This document shows positions 45,863 to 54,315 of a stretch of DNA of 64,000 nucleotides, in pieces. The stretch spans positions 62,001 to 126,000 of the forward strand of contig NZ_CAJZAI010000009.1 in assembly GCF_914271435.1 (NCBI RefSeq), written 5' to 3'. The translations under genes and the position numbers were made by a program. How positions within the stretch are numbered: the first letter of the stretch is position 1; each line of letters starts with the position of its first letter. The stretch comes from Cupriavidus laharis. GTDB lineage: Bacteria; Pseudomonadota; Gammaproteobacteria; Burkholderiales; Burkholderiaceae. Under the pieces are notes generated by a model. The model worked only from the letters and a program-made list of their open reading frames with translations, searched no databases and was not told the origin of the DNA.

Positions 45863-45960
45863 CTCGTCGTCCCCGCGCAGGCGGGGACCCAGTGACTTTT
45901 CCACCGCAAGGGGAACGTGAAAGACGCTGGATTCCCGCCTGCGCGGGAATGACGGTGGTC
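45863..45960. repeat. Dispersed palindromic repeat, family 1, copy D
   Basis: CGTCGTCCCCGCGCAGGCGG-type palindrome, CAGTGAC spacer, central CCGCAAGGGG hairpin, then the CTGGATTCCCGC..GCGGGAATGACGG palindrome. The flanks are nearly identical to copy A at 6171-6266. It lies between the LivF-like gene and the PaaK-like ligase gene. Confidence 0.85.
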
Positions 45961-46009
45961 GATTTCGACCATCACCAGGTTGACACGCTACCGATTGAAA
46001 TTCCAAACC

Positions 46010-47260
46010 ATGCCCGAATACTTCGATTCGCTCGAAACCCGTGCGCCGGACGTCCGTGAGCAGGCGCTGCTTGCCGCGCTGTCGCGCCAGGTCGCGCATG
46101 CCCGCGCACATGCGCCGTACTTCGCCGAGGCGCTGCGTGACGTGGACCCGGCCGCACTGACCTCGCGCGAAGCACTGGCCGCGCTGCCGGTCACGCGCAA
46201 ATCGGACCTGACCGTGCGGCAAAAGGCCATGCCCCCGCTCGGCGGGCTCAACGCCACGCCAATCGGCGGCCTGCGCCATGTCTTCCAGTCGCCGGGTCCG
46301 ATCCACGAACCGGACGGCCACGACGCCGACTGGTGGCGCATCGCGCGCGCCATGTTCGCGGCAGGGTTCCGCTCGGGCGAGCTGGTCTACAACACGTTCT
46401 CCTACCACTTCACGCCGGCCGGGATGATGATGGAAACCGGCGCGCACAGGCTGGGCTGCTGCGTATTTCCGGCGGGTGTCGGCCAAACGGAGTCACAGGT
46501 ACAGGCGCTGGCCAGCCTCCAGCCGTCCGCCTATGCGGGCACGCCGTCCTTCCTCAAGCTGCTGCTGGAACGCGGCGCGGAAATGGGCACGCCGTGCCAC
46601 AGCCTGTCCAAGGCGCTGGTGTCGGGCGAGGCGCTGCCGCCATCGCTGCGCGGCTGGTTCCAGGAGCGCGGCATTCGCGTGCAGCAGATGTACGGCACGG
46701 CCGATCTCGGTCTCATCGCCTATGAAACCGAAGGCGGCGACGGCTGGGTCGTGGACGAAGGCGTGCTGGTCGAGATCGTCGAGCCAGGGGGCACGCGGCC
46801 GATGCCGGAAGGGGAGACGGGCGAGGTGGTGGTGACCGTGCTCGGCAACGGCGACTATCCGCTGATCCGCTTCGGCACTGGCGACCTGTCGGCCATCGTC
46901 ACCGATTCCTCGCGCCGTGCCAGCCCATGCGGGCGCACCAATATCCGCCTCAAGGGCTGGCTGGGGCGCGCAGACCAGACTACCAAGGTCAAGGGCATGT
47001 TCGTGCATCCGGGCCAGGTGGCCGACGTGCTGCGCCGCCATCCGGAAATCCGCGCCGCGCGGCTGGTCGTGACCGGCACCATGGGCGCGGACGTGATGAC
47101 GCTGCATTGCGATACCGCGCGCGACGACGACGGACTGAAGCAGGCCGTGGCGGAGTCGTTGCGGGAAGTGATGCGCCTGCGCGGCGAGGTGGCGTTCGTG
47201 CCGACGGGCTCATTGCCGCAGGACGGCAAGCTGATCGAGGACGCGCGCCGCTACGACTAG
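46010..47260 (+). CDS. Phenylacetate-CoA ligase-like AMP-binding protein
   Basis: The 416-residue adenylate-forming enzyme resembles PaaK-type ligases. 'LPVTRKSDLTVRQK' and the N-terminal 'VAHARAHAPYFAEAL' match PaaK. 'QMYGTADLGLIAYETEGGDGW', 'LIRFGTGDLSAIV' and 'IRLKGWLGRADQTTKVKGMFVHPGQV' supply the adenylation, ribose-binding and hinge motifs. PaaK forms aryl-acetyl-CoA; the acid used here is unknown. It ends the Liv cluster, which thus carries an acyl-CoA ligase at each end. Confidence 0.88.
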   Translation: MPEYFDSLETRAPDVREQALLAALSRQVAHARAHAPYFAEALRDVDPAALTSREALAALPVTRKSDLTVRQKAMPPLGGLNATPIGGLRHVFQSPGPIHEPDGHDADWWRIARAMFAAGFRSGELVYNTFSYHFTPAGMMMETGAHRLGCCVFPAGVGQTESQVQALASLQPSAYAGTPSFLKLLLERGAEMGTPCHSLSKALVSGEALPPSLRGWFQERGIRVQQMYGTADLGLIAYETEGGDGWVVDEGVLVEIVEPGGTRPMPEGETGEVVVTVLGNGDYPLIRFGTGDLSAIVTDSSRRASPCGRTNIRLKGWLGRADQTTKVKGMFVHPGQVADVLRRHPEIRAARLVVTGTMGADVMTLHCDTARDDDGLKQAVAESLREVMRLRGEVAFVPTGSLPQDGKLIEDARRYD

Positions 47261-47277
47261 CGGACTGACGCGGCGGA

Positions 47278-47730
47278 CTAGTTGCCGTGCCCGCCCGGCG
47301 GCCGTGTGGGCAACCGCAGCATCCAGATGCTCACCGCCGCCGCGCATGCAATCAGCGCCGCCGACGCCAGCGGCCGCGCGCGCATCAGCCACGCCGTGGC
47401 GCCCATCGACGTCCACATCATCACCAGCGCCAGGCACTTGGCGCGCAGCGGAATGCTGTGATGGCGCTGCCAGTCGCTGACCAGCGGGCCGAAGCGCGGA
47501 TGCTCGATCAGCCAGCCGTGGAAACGCTCCGAGCCGCGCGCGAAGCAGGCCGCGGCCAGCAGCACGAACGGCGTGGTGGGCAGCACCGGCAGGAAGATGC
47601 CGATGATCCCGAGCAGCAGGCTCAACGCCCCGAACGTTACCCACATCGCACGCAGCAGCCGCTGCCGGCGGCTCAGTTCGACCGCGGCAGCGAGGTTCGG
47701 GGGAGGGGAGTCGCGGCGCTGGGACTGCAA
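47278..47730 (-). CDS. YbaN family (DUF454) inner-membrane protein
   Basis: The 150-residue protein has the DUF454 core 'LLGIIGIFLPVLPTTPFVLLAAACFARGSERFHGWLIEHPRFGPLVSDW' and three to four membrane helices. Function is unknown; E. coli YbaN is an inner-membrane protein. It lies 15 bp after the nitronate monooxygenase stop and converges with the PaaK-like gene. Confidence 0.9.
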   Translation of the reverse strand: MQSQRRDSPPPNLAAAVELSRRQRLLRAMWVTFGALSLLLGIIGIFLPVLPTTPFVLLAAACFARGSERFHGWLIEHPRFGPLVSDWQRHHSIPLRAKCLALVMMWTSMGATAWLMRARPLASAALIACAAAVSIWMLRLPTRPPGGHGN

Positions 47731-47745
47731 CGGCAGGAATCAGGC

Positions 47746-48723
47746 TTAGCGCGCGATGCCCAGTCGCGCCTTGGCGGCGTCGTACTCGGCCTTCATGCGC
47801 GCGATGATCTCGCCGGCGGGCGGGATGTCGTGGATCTGGCCCACGCCTTGCCCGGCGCCCCAGATGTCCTTCCACGCCTTGGCCTTGGAGCTGCCGCTCG
47901 AAAAATCCATCTTGGTCTTGTCGGCCACCGGCAGGTTTTCCGGGTCGAGGCCGGCACCCAGGATGCTTTCGCGGATGTAGTTGCCATGCACGCCCGTGAA
48001 CAGGTTGGTGTAGATGATGTCCGCGGCGGCCGAGTCGGTGATCGACTGCTTGTACGACTCGCTGGCGTGCGCTTCCTGCGAGGCGATGAAGCGCGTGCCC
48101 ACGTAGGCGAAGTCGGCCCCCATGGCCTGCGCGGCCAGCACCGCGTCGCCGGTGGCAATTGAGCCCGACAGTGCGATCGGGCCGTCGAAGATCTTGCGTA
48201 CCTCGCCCACCAGTGCGAACGGCGACAGTGTGCCGGCATGGCCGCCGGCGCCTGCCGCCACCAGGATCAGGCCGTCCACGCCGGCTTCCAGCGCCTTCTC
48301 GGCATGGCGCAGGCTGATCACGTCGTGCAGCACGATGCCGCCATAGCTGTGCACGGCGTCGATCATCTCCTTGACCGGCGCGCGCAGCGAGGTGATGAAG
48401 ATCGGCACCTTGTGGTCCACGCAGACCTTCACGTCGTGTTCGAGCCGAGCGTTTGACGCATGCACGATCTGGTTCACCGCGATCGGGCCGACCGGCTTGC
48501 CGGGATTGGCCGCTGTGAAGCTGGCCAGTTCCTCCTGCATCTGCGTGAGCCATTCATCGAGCAGTTCGGCCGGGCGGGCATTCAGCGCCGGGAACGAGCC
48601 GACGATGCCGGCCTTGCACTGCGCCAGCACCAGTTCCGGGTAGCTGACGATGAACATCGGGGAGGCAATGATGGGAAGAGCCAGGTTTTGCAGCGCCTGG
48701 GGCAGTTGTCGGGCGGCGGGCAT
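47746..48723 (-). CDS. Nitronate monooxygenase (2-nitropropane dioxygenase family)
   Basis: The 325-residue FMN-dependent TIM-barrel enzyme should oxidise alkyl nitronates (such as propionate-3-nitronate) to aldehydes and nitrite. 'LPIIASPMFIVSYPELVLAQCKAGIVGSFPALNARP' is the N-terminal flavin site and 'LILVAAGAGGHAGTLSPFALVGEVRKIFDGPIALSGSIATGDAVLAAQAMGADFAYVGTRF' holds the conserved histidine and phosphate loop. A TetR-type GAACG-GT-CGTTC palindrome lies 45 bp upstream, so a TetR regulator elsewhere may control it. Confidence 0.9.
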   Translation of the reverse strand: MPAARQLPQALQNLALPIIASPMFIVSYPELVLAQCKAGIVGSFPALNARPAELLDEWLTQMQEELASFTAANPGKPVGPIAVNQIVHASNARLEHDVKVCVDHKVPIFITSLRAPVKEMIDAVHSYGGIVLHDVISLRHAEKALEAGVDGLILVAAGAGGHAGTLSPFALVGEVRKIFDGPIALSGSIATGDAVLAAQAMGADFAYVGTRFIASQEAHASESYKQSITDSAAADIIYTNLFTGVHGNYIRESILGAGLDPENLPVADKTKMDFSSGSSKAKAWKDIWGAGQGVGQIHDIPPAGEIIARMKAEYDAAKARLGIAR

Positions 48724-48767
48724 GGTGTCTCCTGAACCACTTGCGGGCGCCGGTGGCGCCCTGAAAT

Positions 48768-48779
48768 GAACGGTCGTTC
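48768..48779. promoter_or_regulatory. Candidate TetR-type operator upstream of nitronate monooxygenase
   Basis: GAACG-GT-CGTTC is a perfect 12-bp palindrome of the type bound by many TetR-family lipid or amine regulators in beta-proteobacteria. It is flanked by AT-rich sequence typical of a promoter, 45-56 bp before the start codon. Confidence 0.55.
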
Positions 48780-48840
48780 GGATTATAGGGATTTTATTAA
48801 AGGGGGGGATAGAGGCGTCAATCTACGATATTTTGTTGGG

Positions 48841-48880
48841 CTTGGCAGGCGCTGTTGTTTTGCCGGCTTAGCCGGCGGAT
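48841..48880. repeat. Repeat family 3, copy A
   Basis: CTTGGCAGGCG..GCTGTT.T.GCCGGCTTAGCCGGC reads as a degenerate copy of the element at 48909-48965, sharing its left arm and GCCGGC palindrome. It lies in the 279-bp gap between nitronate monooxygenase and hcaD, which contains no gene. Confidence 0.7.
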
Positions 48881-48908
48881 CTCTTGTGGTTCGAATTGAA
48901 TTGGCGTT

Positions 48909-48965
48909 CTTGGCAGGCGTGGCTGTTTCGCCGGCGTAGCCGGCGAAACAGCGGCGTCTGCCAAG
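48909..48965. repeat. Repeat family 3, copy B
   Basis: The outer arms CTTGGCAG/CTGCCAAG (48909-48916 and 48958-48965) enclose a perfect 14-bp hairpin (48922-48935 with 48939-48952, loop GTA). A third copy is at 63416-63455, at the far end of the hca-mhp cluster, so these elements bracket the cluster. Confidence 0.8.
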
Positions 48966-49002
48966 CACGATACCCAATCCATCCAGCCGCTCTCAAAACC
49001 CT

Positions 49003-50226
49003 TCAGACATCCCGCGCCAACATACGCAAATTCTGCGCAGGATCACCCAGCACATCGCGTGCAATGCGCGCACGCTTCCCAATCAAGGTCTTCGCATTGC
49101 GAATCTCGCGCCCCTGGTTGACCGCAATCGCCGCGGTCAGCGTGCCCTCGGCGTCGAGCCCGAACAGCATGCACGGCGGCTGGTCCAGCGCTCCGCGCAC
49201 GATCCATTCCGCCGCAGTGGGATCACCCGCAAACTGGATATTGAGACCGCACTGGTCAGTCCAGAACCACGGCGCGGCGGACTCGGCTGGCGCCACGCCC
49301 AGCATCGCACGCGCGGCCGTCACGGCCTGCTGGTTCGCGTTCTCCCACGTCTCGCGGCGCACGTACCGTCCGCTGTCCGCATGCCATTGGCAGGCCACGT
49401 CGCCCGCCGCATAGATATGCGGATGCGAGGTGCGGCATTGCGCGTCGACCACGATGCCGTTGTCGACGGCAAGGCCGGCCGCGCGCGCAAGCGTGGTCTC
49501 CGGCTCGACGCCGATGCCATAGACCACGGCGTCGCCGGCGATGCGCGTGCCGTCCTGCAGCGTCAGGACGATGCCGCCGTCTTCGCGCGCTGCCTGCGCA
49601 ATCGGTACGCCAAGATGCAGCACCACGCCACGCGCGCGATGAACGTCGCACAGATTGCTGTTCAATACAGGCGGCGAGCAGCGCATCATCGCAAGCGGCG
49701 CCTGCTCGATCACCGTCACCTGCGCGCCAAGGTCGGTAGCGCTCGATGCCAGTTCCAGCCCGATCACGCCTGCGCCGACCAGCAGCACGCGCTGGCCGGG
49801 CCGCAGCACCGGCAGCAGCCGGCGCGCGTCGTCGAGCGTGCGCAGCGTGTGGACGCCATCGCCGAGCGCATCCAGCATCGGCAGCCGGCGCACGCGTGCG
49901 CCGGTGGCCAGCAGCAGGCTGTCGAATGCGATCGTCTCGCCGTTGCCGAGCGTGACGGTGCGCACGTCCTTGTCGATCGACGCCACGGCCATGCCGAGCC
50001 GCAGCTCGATGTCGTGCTGGGCGTAGAAGCCGTCGGGGTGAATCGCGCAGCGGGCAGTGTCCGGCTGCAGCAGGACGTCCTTCGAAAGCGGCGGGCGCTC
50101 GTACGGGACGTGCGGCTCTTCGCCGATCAGCACGACCCGGCCCGCGAAGCCCTGTTGCCGCAGCTCGGCGGCCGCGACTGCGCCGGCCTGTCCGGCGCCG
50201 ACGATGACGATGGTGGAAGCCGTCAT
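49003..50226 (-). CDS. hcaD: 3-phenylpropionate/cinnamate dioxygenase ferredoxin reductase
   Basis: The 407-residue FAD protein passes electrons from NADH to the Rieske ferredoxin. 'TIVIVGAGQAGAVAAAELRQQGF' is the FAD-binding start, 'LLLATGARVRRLP' the middle FAD motif, 'VLLVGAGVIGLELASSA' the NADH-binding motif and 'IYAAGDVACQW' the flavin aspartate. This is the BphA4/HcaD class with a C-terminal domain. It is last in the hcaE-F-C-B-D operon, 16 bp after hcaB. The assignment to phenylpropionate comes from gene context. Confidence 0.9.
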   Translation of the reverse strand: MTASTIVIVGAGQAGAVAAAELRQQGFAGRVVLIGEEPHVPYERPPLSKDVLLQPDTARCAIHPDGFYAQHDIELRLGMAVASIDKDVRTVTLGNGETIAFDSLLLATGARVRRLPMLDALGDGVHTLRTLDDARRLLPVLRPGQRVLLVGAGVIGLELASSATDLGAQVTVIEQAPLAMMRCSPPVLNSNLCDVHRARGVVLHLGVPIAQAAREDGGIVLTLQDGTRIAGDAVVYGIGVEPETTLARAAGLAVDNGIVVDAQCRTSHPHIYAAGDVACQWHADSGRYVRRETWENANQQAVTAARAMLGVAPAESAAPWFWTDQCGLNIQFAGDPTAAEWIVRGALDQPPCMLFGLDAEGTLTAAIAVNQGREIRNAKTLIGKRARIARDVLGDPAQNLRMLARDV

Positions 50227-50242
50227 GGCGCTTCGCCTCCGG

Positions 50243-51064
50243 TTACAGGTGCAGGCCGCCCGCCGCGTGGCGGATGCCGCGAATGCCGAGCCCCGCATCG
50301 GCATTGATCATCACGCCGCTCAGCACGCGGTTGTTCGCGCGCGACGCCAGCAGCACGAACGGGCCGGTGAAATCCGACGGCTCGGGAAAGAACTGCAGCG
50401 GCAGGATGCTGGCAATGGCCTGCGGCGTGCGCGAGTCCATGATGCGCAGTTCGTCCTGCCCCAGCGCAGCAGGCCCGCGCAGGTCGCTGGCCATGCCGCA
50501 CGGGCCTACACCGTTGACGCGGACCTTGGGTGCGAGTTCGTACGCAAGCTGCCGGATCACCCCGACCGCCGCGTGCTTGCTCGCGGTATAGAGCGGACCG
50601 CCGCCGCCCGGGTAGAACGAAGAGTTCGATAGCGTGAAGATCATGCTGCCTTCGGACGCGATCAATGCCCGCGACGCCGCCTTGGCGCCGAGCAGATACC
50701 CCTTCACGTTGATCGAGAACAGTTCGCCGAACCCGCTGTCGAGCTGCTCGGGCGACAGGTCGACGAGCGTGGACGCGTGATCCCAGACGGCCGCGTTGCC
50801 GATGAAGGTGTCGAGCCTGCCGAAGGCCTCCAGTGCGGTGGACACTACGCGCTCGTTGTCGGCGTAGGAGGTCACGTCACCCTGGACCGCAACCACGCCC
50901 GCGCCGAAGCGCTCGCGCAGCGCGGCGACCTTTTCGGCCGAGCGCTCCAGCACGGCCACGCGCGCGCCCTCGTCGAGAAAGCGCTCGACCAGCGCCAGGC
51001 CCAGCCCCGAGCCGCCGCCCGTGATCAGGGCCACCTGGTCTTCAAGCCAGCGCGGGCGCATCAT
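50243..51064 (-). CDS. hcaB: Dihydrodiol dehydrogenase (HcaB), SDR family
   Basis: The 273-residue short-chain dehydrogenase should oxidise cis-dihydrodiol of phenylpropionate or cinnamate to the 2,3-dihydroxy compound with NAD. '[30 protein letters not shown]' is the NAD motif, with a following acidic residue that favours [11 protein letters not shown], the catalytic S in SNSSFYPG and YTASKHAAV complete the triad. Its ATG overlaps the hcaC stop by 4 bp (ATGA), so translation is coupled. Confidence 0.92.
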   Translation of the reverse strand: MMRPRWLEDQVALITGGGSGLGLALVERFLDEGARVAVLERSAEKVAALRERFGAGVVAVQGDVTSYADNERVVSTALEAFGRLDTFIGNAAVWDHASTLVDLSPEQLDSGFGELFSINVKGYLLGAKAASRALIASEGSMIFTLSNSSFYPGGGGPLYTASKHAAVGVIRQLAYELAPKVRVNGVGPCGMASDLRGPAALGQDELRIMDSRTPQAIASILPLQFFPEPSDFTGPFVLLASRANNRVLSGVMINADAGLGIRGIRHAAGGLHL

Positions 51065-51381
51065 GCCGCCTCCTGCACGTCGACATAGACGGCCCCGTCG
51101 ACCAGCGTGACCGGGAAGGTCCGCAGCGGCTCGGTGGCCGGCTGGCACAGCGCGGTACCGGTCTTCAGGCAGAAGCGTGCCGCATGCAGCGGGCATTCCA
51201 CAGTGGCGTCATCCTCCACGTAGCCTTCGGACATCGAGGCATTGCCGTGGCTGCAGCGGTCGTTCAGCGCATAGAGTTCGCCGCCGCTGCGGAACACGGC
51301 GATGGCCGCTTCTGGGCCATCGACCTTGATGGCTTCGCCGTCGGACAGGGCTTCGTCCTGGCACACAAAAATACGGGTCAT
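51061..51381 (-). CDS. hcaC: Rieske [2Fe-2S] ferredoxin of the dioxygenase (HcaC)
   Basis: The 106-residue electron carrier has the Rieske ligands CSHG (CxH) and CPLH (CxxH) about 18 residues apart, with '[24 protein letters not shown]' between. It accepts electrons from HcaD and feeds HcaEF. It begins 2 bp after the hcaF stop and overlaps hcaB by 4 bp. Confidence 0.93.
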   Translation of the reverse strand: MTRIFVCQDEALSDGEAIKVDGPEAAIAVFRSGGELYALNDRCSHGNASMSEGYVEDDATVECPLHAARFCLKTGTALCQPATEPLRTFPVTLVDGAVYVDVQEAA

Positions 51382-51383
51382 GA

Positions 51384-51926
51384 TCAGAAAAGCACACTGA
51401 GGTTGTGGGACGACAGCACCGCCTGGTCGAGCGTGATCTCGCGGCGGCAGACCTGCCAGCCGGCGGGGCCGGATACGCGGCGCACATGGTCGATGCGGCT
51501 GCCGACGTAGAAGGTTTCATCGCGCTCCTTCTGCGAGCGGTACAGCAGGTAGCTCAGGCGAACCTCGTACTCGTCCGCGGCGTCGGCAGGCTGCACCTGC
51601 ACGTTCGCGATGATGTGCCGCGTCCGCGACGGCGGCTCTTCGGCCCAGGCCATGCCGGTCTCGAGCCGGGCAATGCGGCGTTCGAGCTGGGCATGCGTGT
51701 CATTGAAGATCCACGTGGTCGGCGGCTGCACGCCGCGGCGGCGGTCGCGCGTCTGCGCGTTGACGGTGGTGCGCATGGTGTACCGGATGTCTGCCGACAT
51801 CAGCGCGAGCCAGTCGCGGAACTGCCAGTCGTCGAGCAATGCGGCCTCGTGATAGAGGAACTGCATAACCTCATGATGGAGTTCGAGCGGGATGGCGAAC
51901 CGGCGGGCTTCGGTGGCGGCGTTCAT
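51384..51926 (-). CDS. hcaF: 3-phenylpropionate/cinnamate dioxygenase beta subunit
   Basis: The 180-residue small subunit of a ring-hydroxylating dioxygenase has '[34 protein letters not shown]', HIIANVQVQ and '[20 protein letters not shown]', as in HcaF/BphA2-type cystatin-like subunits. It carries no catalytic metal but forms the a3b3 hexamer. Its ATG overlaps the hcaE stop (51923-51926), indicating coupled translation. Confidence 0.92.
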   Translation of the reverse strand: MNAATEARRFAIPLELHHEVMQFLYHEAALLDDWQFRDWLALMSADIRYTMRTTVNAQTRDRRRGVQPPTTWIFNDTHAQLERRIARLETGMAWAEEPPSRTRHIIANVQVQPADAADEYEVRLSYLLYRSQKERDETFYVGSRIDHVRRVSGPAGWQVCRREITLDQAVLSSHNLSVLF

Positions 51927-53278
51927 GCCAGCACCTCCGCTTCGTACTGCGCGGTGCGCGCCTGCACTTCGTCCCAGGTGTCCGACATCAGCAGGTCGGC
52001 CCAGCGCCGGTACATGCCGCGCGCGGCGGTCTCGGAGAAGATGTAGTTGGTCATGCCGGGAATGCCGTCGTCGCGCACGCGCTCGTTGCCGAGCCCCATT
52101 TCCAGGCACAGGCGCGTCTTCTTCGCGCGCGAGCCGCGCAGTACCTTCTGCACCTCCACCCAGTTCTCTGAGTCGTCCTGCTCCAGGAAGCCGGCCGGGC
52201 CGAACGCGCGCGTCGCGCTGCGCTCGAACGCCGCCTTCACGTCGGCGGATGCGTCCTTGTCGGCAATGCAGAACGCCCATACCTCGACCTGGTTGGGGCC
52301 GCGCGGATGCCACACGCGCAGCGTCGCGGTGCCGTTGAGCCACGACAGGGTCGGGAACAGGTTGTTGTGGCCGGCCAGCCGCAGTGCGCGAACCTTGCCG
52401 AGCCGCGCTTCGGCTTCCGGGTACGTGTCTCGGAAATACTGGGACACCGCGCCGTCGACCCACACGTTCGCATCGGGCTGCTCGGTGAAGAAGAAGCCGC
52501 TGCCGTGGCCGGCCTGGCCATACTGCAGCGCGTCTTTCGCCGTCTCCCACACGGGGCGCGCGGTCTGGCCGGCGCCCAGCGCCTTGTCTTCGCTGCCGTC
52601 CTTTGCGCCCAGCACCTGCACCGCTGATGCGTGCGAGAACAGTGCGTGGTACTGGTCGCTGGCGAACTGTTCGGCGGGGAACTTCCAGTTGCAGTCGATC
52701 ACCCACTTGTGCACGCCGCCGATGATCTCGGTGCCGCCTTCGCGGCGATCGAGTACGCCGTCGAGATACCAGGCGATATCGCCCATGTACGTCTCAAGAT
52801 CCGGCGCCGCTGCGTCCCAGTTGCCGAACACCAGGCCCTTGTACACCGCCACGCGCGTGACTTCCTGCAGGCCCCATTTCTCCTTGCACAGGCCGTGCGG
52901 ATATGCGCGCGGCTCAAGCGGGACCTCGATCAGCGCGCCATCCACGCCATAGGACCAGCCGTGGTACGGGCAGGTGAAGGCGCGCGTATTGCCGGAATCG
53001 GCAAAGCTCACGCGCATCGAACGGTGCCGGCACTGGTTGAGGAAGGCCTTGATCGAGCCGTCCTTCTGGCGCACCACCACCACCGGGTCTTCGCCCATGT
53101 AGGTGTTGAAGAAATCGCCGGCCTTGGGGATCTGGCTGACGTGCGCGAGGAACAGCCAGCAACGGCCGAAGATCCGTTCCAGCTCCAGTTCGTAGATGTC
53201 GGGGTCGGTGTAGATGGATGACGCGACGCGGCCATTGCGCGCGTCCACCAGCGCATCGAAGTCGATGTTTGCGGTCAT
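51923..53278 (-). CDS. hcaE: 3-phenylpropionate/cinnamate dioxygenase alpha subunit
   Basis: The 451-residue catalytic subunit adds O2 to the ring. The N-terminal Rieske domain has CRHR (CxH) and CPYHGW (CxxH). The C-terminal domain carries the mononuclear iron site in '[21 protein letters not shown]' (the two histidines and aspartate). The start is [14 protein letters not shown] at 53278. It is the first gene of the leftward operon and is divergent from the LysR gene across 119 bp, which holds both promoters. Substrate assignment rests on the adjacent mhp genes; a benzoate- or biphenyl-type relative cannot be excluded by sequence alone. Confidence 0.9.
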   Translation of the reverse strand: MTANIDFDALVDARNGRVASSIYTDPDIYELELERIFGRCWLFLAHVSQIPKAGDFFNTYMGEDPVVVVRQKDGSIKAFLNQCRHRSMRVSFADSGNTRAFTCPYHGWSYGVDGALIEVPLEPRAYPHGLCKEKWGLQEVTRVAVYKGLVFGNWDAAAPDLETYMGDIAWYLDGVLDRREGGTEIIGGVHKWVIDCNWKFPAEQFASDQYHALFSHASAVQVLGAKDGSEDKALGAGQTARPVWETAKDALQYGQAGHGSGFFFTEQPDANVWVDGAVSQYFRDTYPEAEARLGKVRALRLAGHNNLFPTLSWLNGTATLRVWHPRGPNQVEVWAFCIADKDASADVKAAFERSATRAFGPAGFLEQDDSENWVEVQKVLRGSRAKKTRLCLEMGLGNERVRDDGIPGMTNYIFSETAARGMYRRWADLLMSDTWDEVQARTAQYEAEVLA

Positions 53279-53397
53279 GGTGTCTCCTTGTGGTTGGCGT
53301 CCCGTGGCGGGAACTTCCGCAAATAATCGTTGCCCGTGCCGGCGAAGTGAAATATTTTGTTTGTTGGCTATAAGACGTCAGAGCAATAACTCAAAGC

Positions 53398-54285
53398 ATG
53401 GAACTCCGACACCTGCGCTACTTCATTGCCGTTGCCGACGAGCTCAGCTTCACGCGCGCGGCGCAGCGGCTGCACACCGCGCAACCGTCGCTGAGCCAGC
53501 AGATCCGCAACCTGGAGGACGAGATCGGCACGCCGCTGCTCGAACGCACGCGGCGCAAGGTGGAGCTGACGGCGGCGGGCAAGGTCTTCCTGGCCGAGGC
53601 GCGGCAGGTTCTCTCGCAGGCCGACCGCGCGGTGGAGCGCGCACGGCTGGCGGGCCAGCAGGCTGGGGCGACGGTGACGATCGGCTTCGTGCCCGCGGCC
53701 GAGATCCGGATCTTCCCGGTCATCCTGCCGCGCTTGCGGCTGCAGTTTCCCAACGTGAACGTCGAACTGCGCAGCCTGCCCACGCACGAGCTGGAGCAGG
53801 CGTTGCTGCAGGGCGATGTCGATGTCGCGTTCATGCGCGACCCGGTGCATTCGGCTGAGCTGACGCGAGAGGTCGTGCTGATCGAGCCGATGGTTGTGCT
53901 GTTGCCGTGCGCGCATCCGCTCGCGAAGCTGGACCGCATTCCGCCGCGCAGGCTCAGCGGTGAACCGTTCATCAGCACGAACCCGCTGTATTCGGGCCAG
54001 GTGCATACCGCCGCGGAAGGCTTCTTTGCCGAGCACAAGCTGGAGTGCAACGTCGCGCAGGTGGCGACCAATATCCTGCTGAATCTCAACCTTGTGGGGA
54101 TGGGGTTGGGTTTTGCGTTGTTGCCCGAATATGCGGCGTCGCTGACCAGCGGGGCGATCTGCGCGCGGCCGCTGGAGGGGGAGGCTCCGACCGTTGAGCT
54201 GCTGATGGTGTCACGTGCGGAGCCGCACTCCGCCGAGTTGGATGGATTGCTCGCTTTGGTGCGGGAGCATGTGGCGTCGATGTGA
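53398..54285 (+). CDS. hcaR: LysR-type regulator, HcaR-like
   Basis: The 295-residue protein has a LysR winged helix at about 1-60 ('ELRHLRYFIAVADELSFTRAAQRLHTAQPSLSQQIRNLEDEIGTPLLER') and a periplasmic-binding-like effector domain. The ELRHLRYF start and position divergent from hcaE match HcaR, which activates the hca operon with phenylpropionate or cinnamate as ligand. No clear T-N11-A box was found in the 119-bp divergent region. Confidence 0.88.
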   Translation: MELRHLRYFIAVADELSFTRAAQRLHTAQPSLSQQIRNLEDEIGTPLLERTRRKVELTAAGKVFLAEARQVLSQADRAVERARLAGQQAGATVTIGFVPAAEIRIFPVILPRLRLQFPNVNVELRSLPTHELEQALLQGDVDVAFMRDPVHSAELTREVVLIEPMVVLLPCAHPLAKLDRIPPRRLSGEPFISTNPLYSGQVHTAAEGFFAEHKLECNVAQVATNILLNLNLVGMGLGFALLPEYAASLTSGAICARPLEGEAPTVELLMVSRAEPHSAELDGLLALVREHVASM

Positions 54286-54315
54286 GACCGGACGTGGCAG
54301 GCGGGTCATTTCCCC

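Noticed and set aside
48724..49002. Degenerate CRISPR or insertion-sequence end in the repeat-rich gap
   Set aside because: The repeats are palindromic, few, unequally spaced and not separated by unique spacers, and no transposase fragment is present.
53279..53397. HcaR binding site of T-N11-A type in the hcaE-hcaR gap
   Set aside because: Several weak matches exist but none forms a clear interrupted palindrome, so no site was called.
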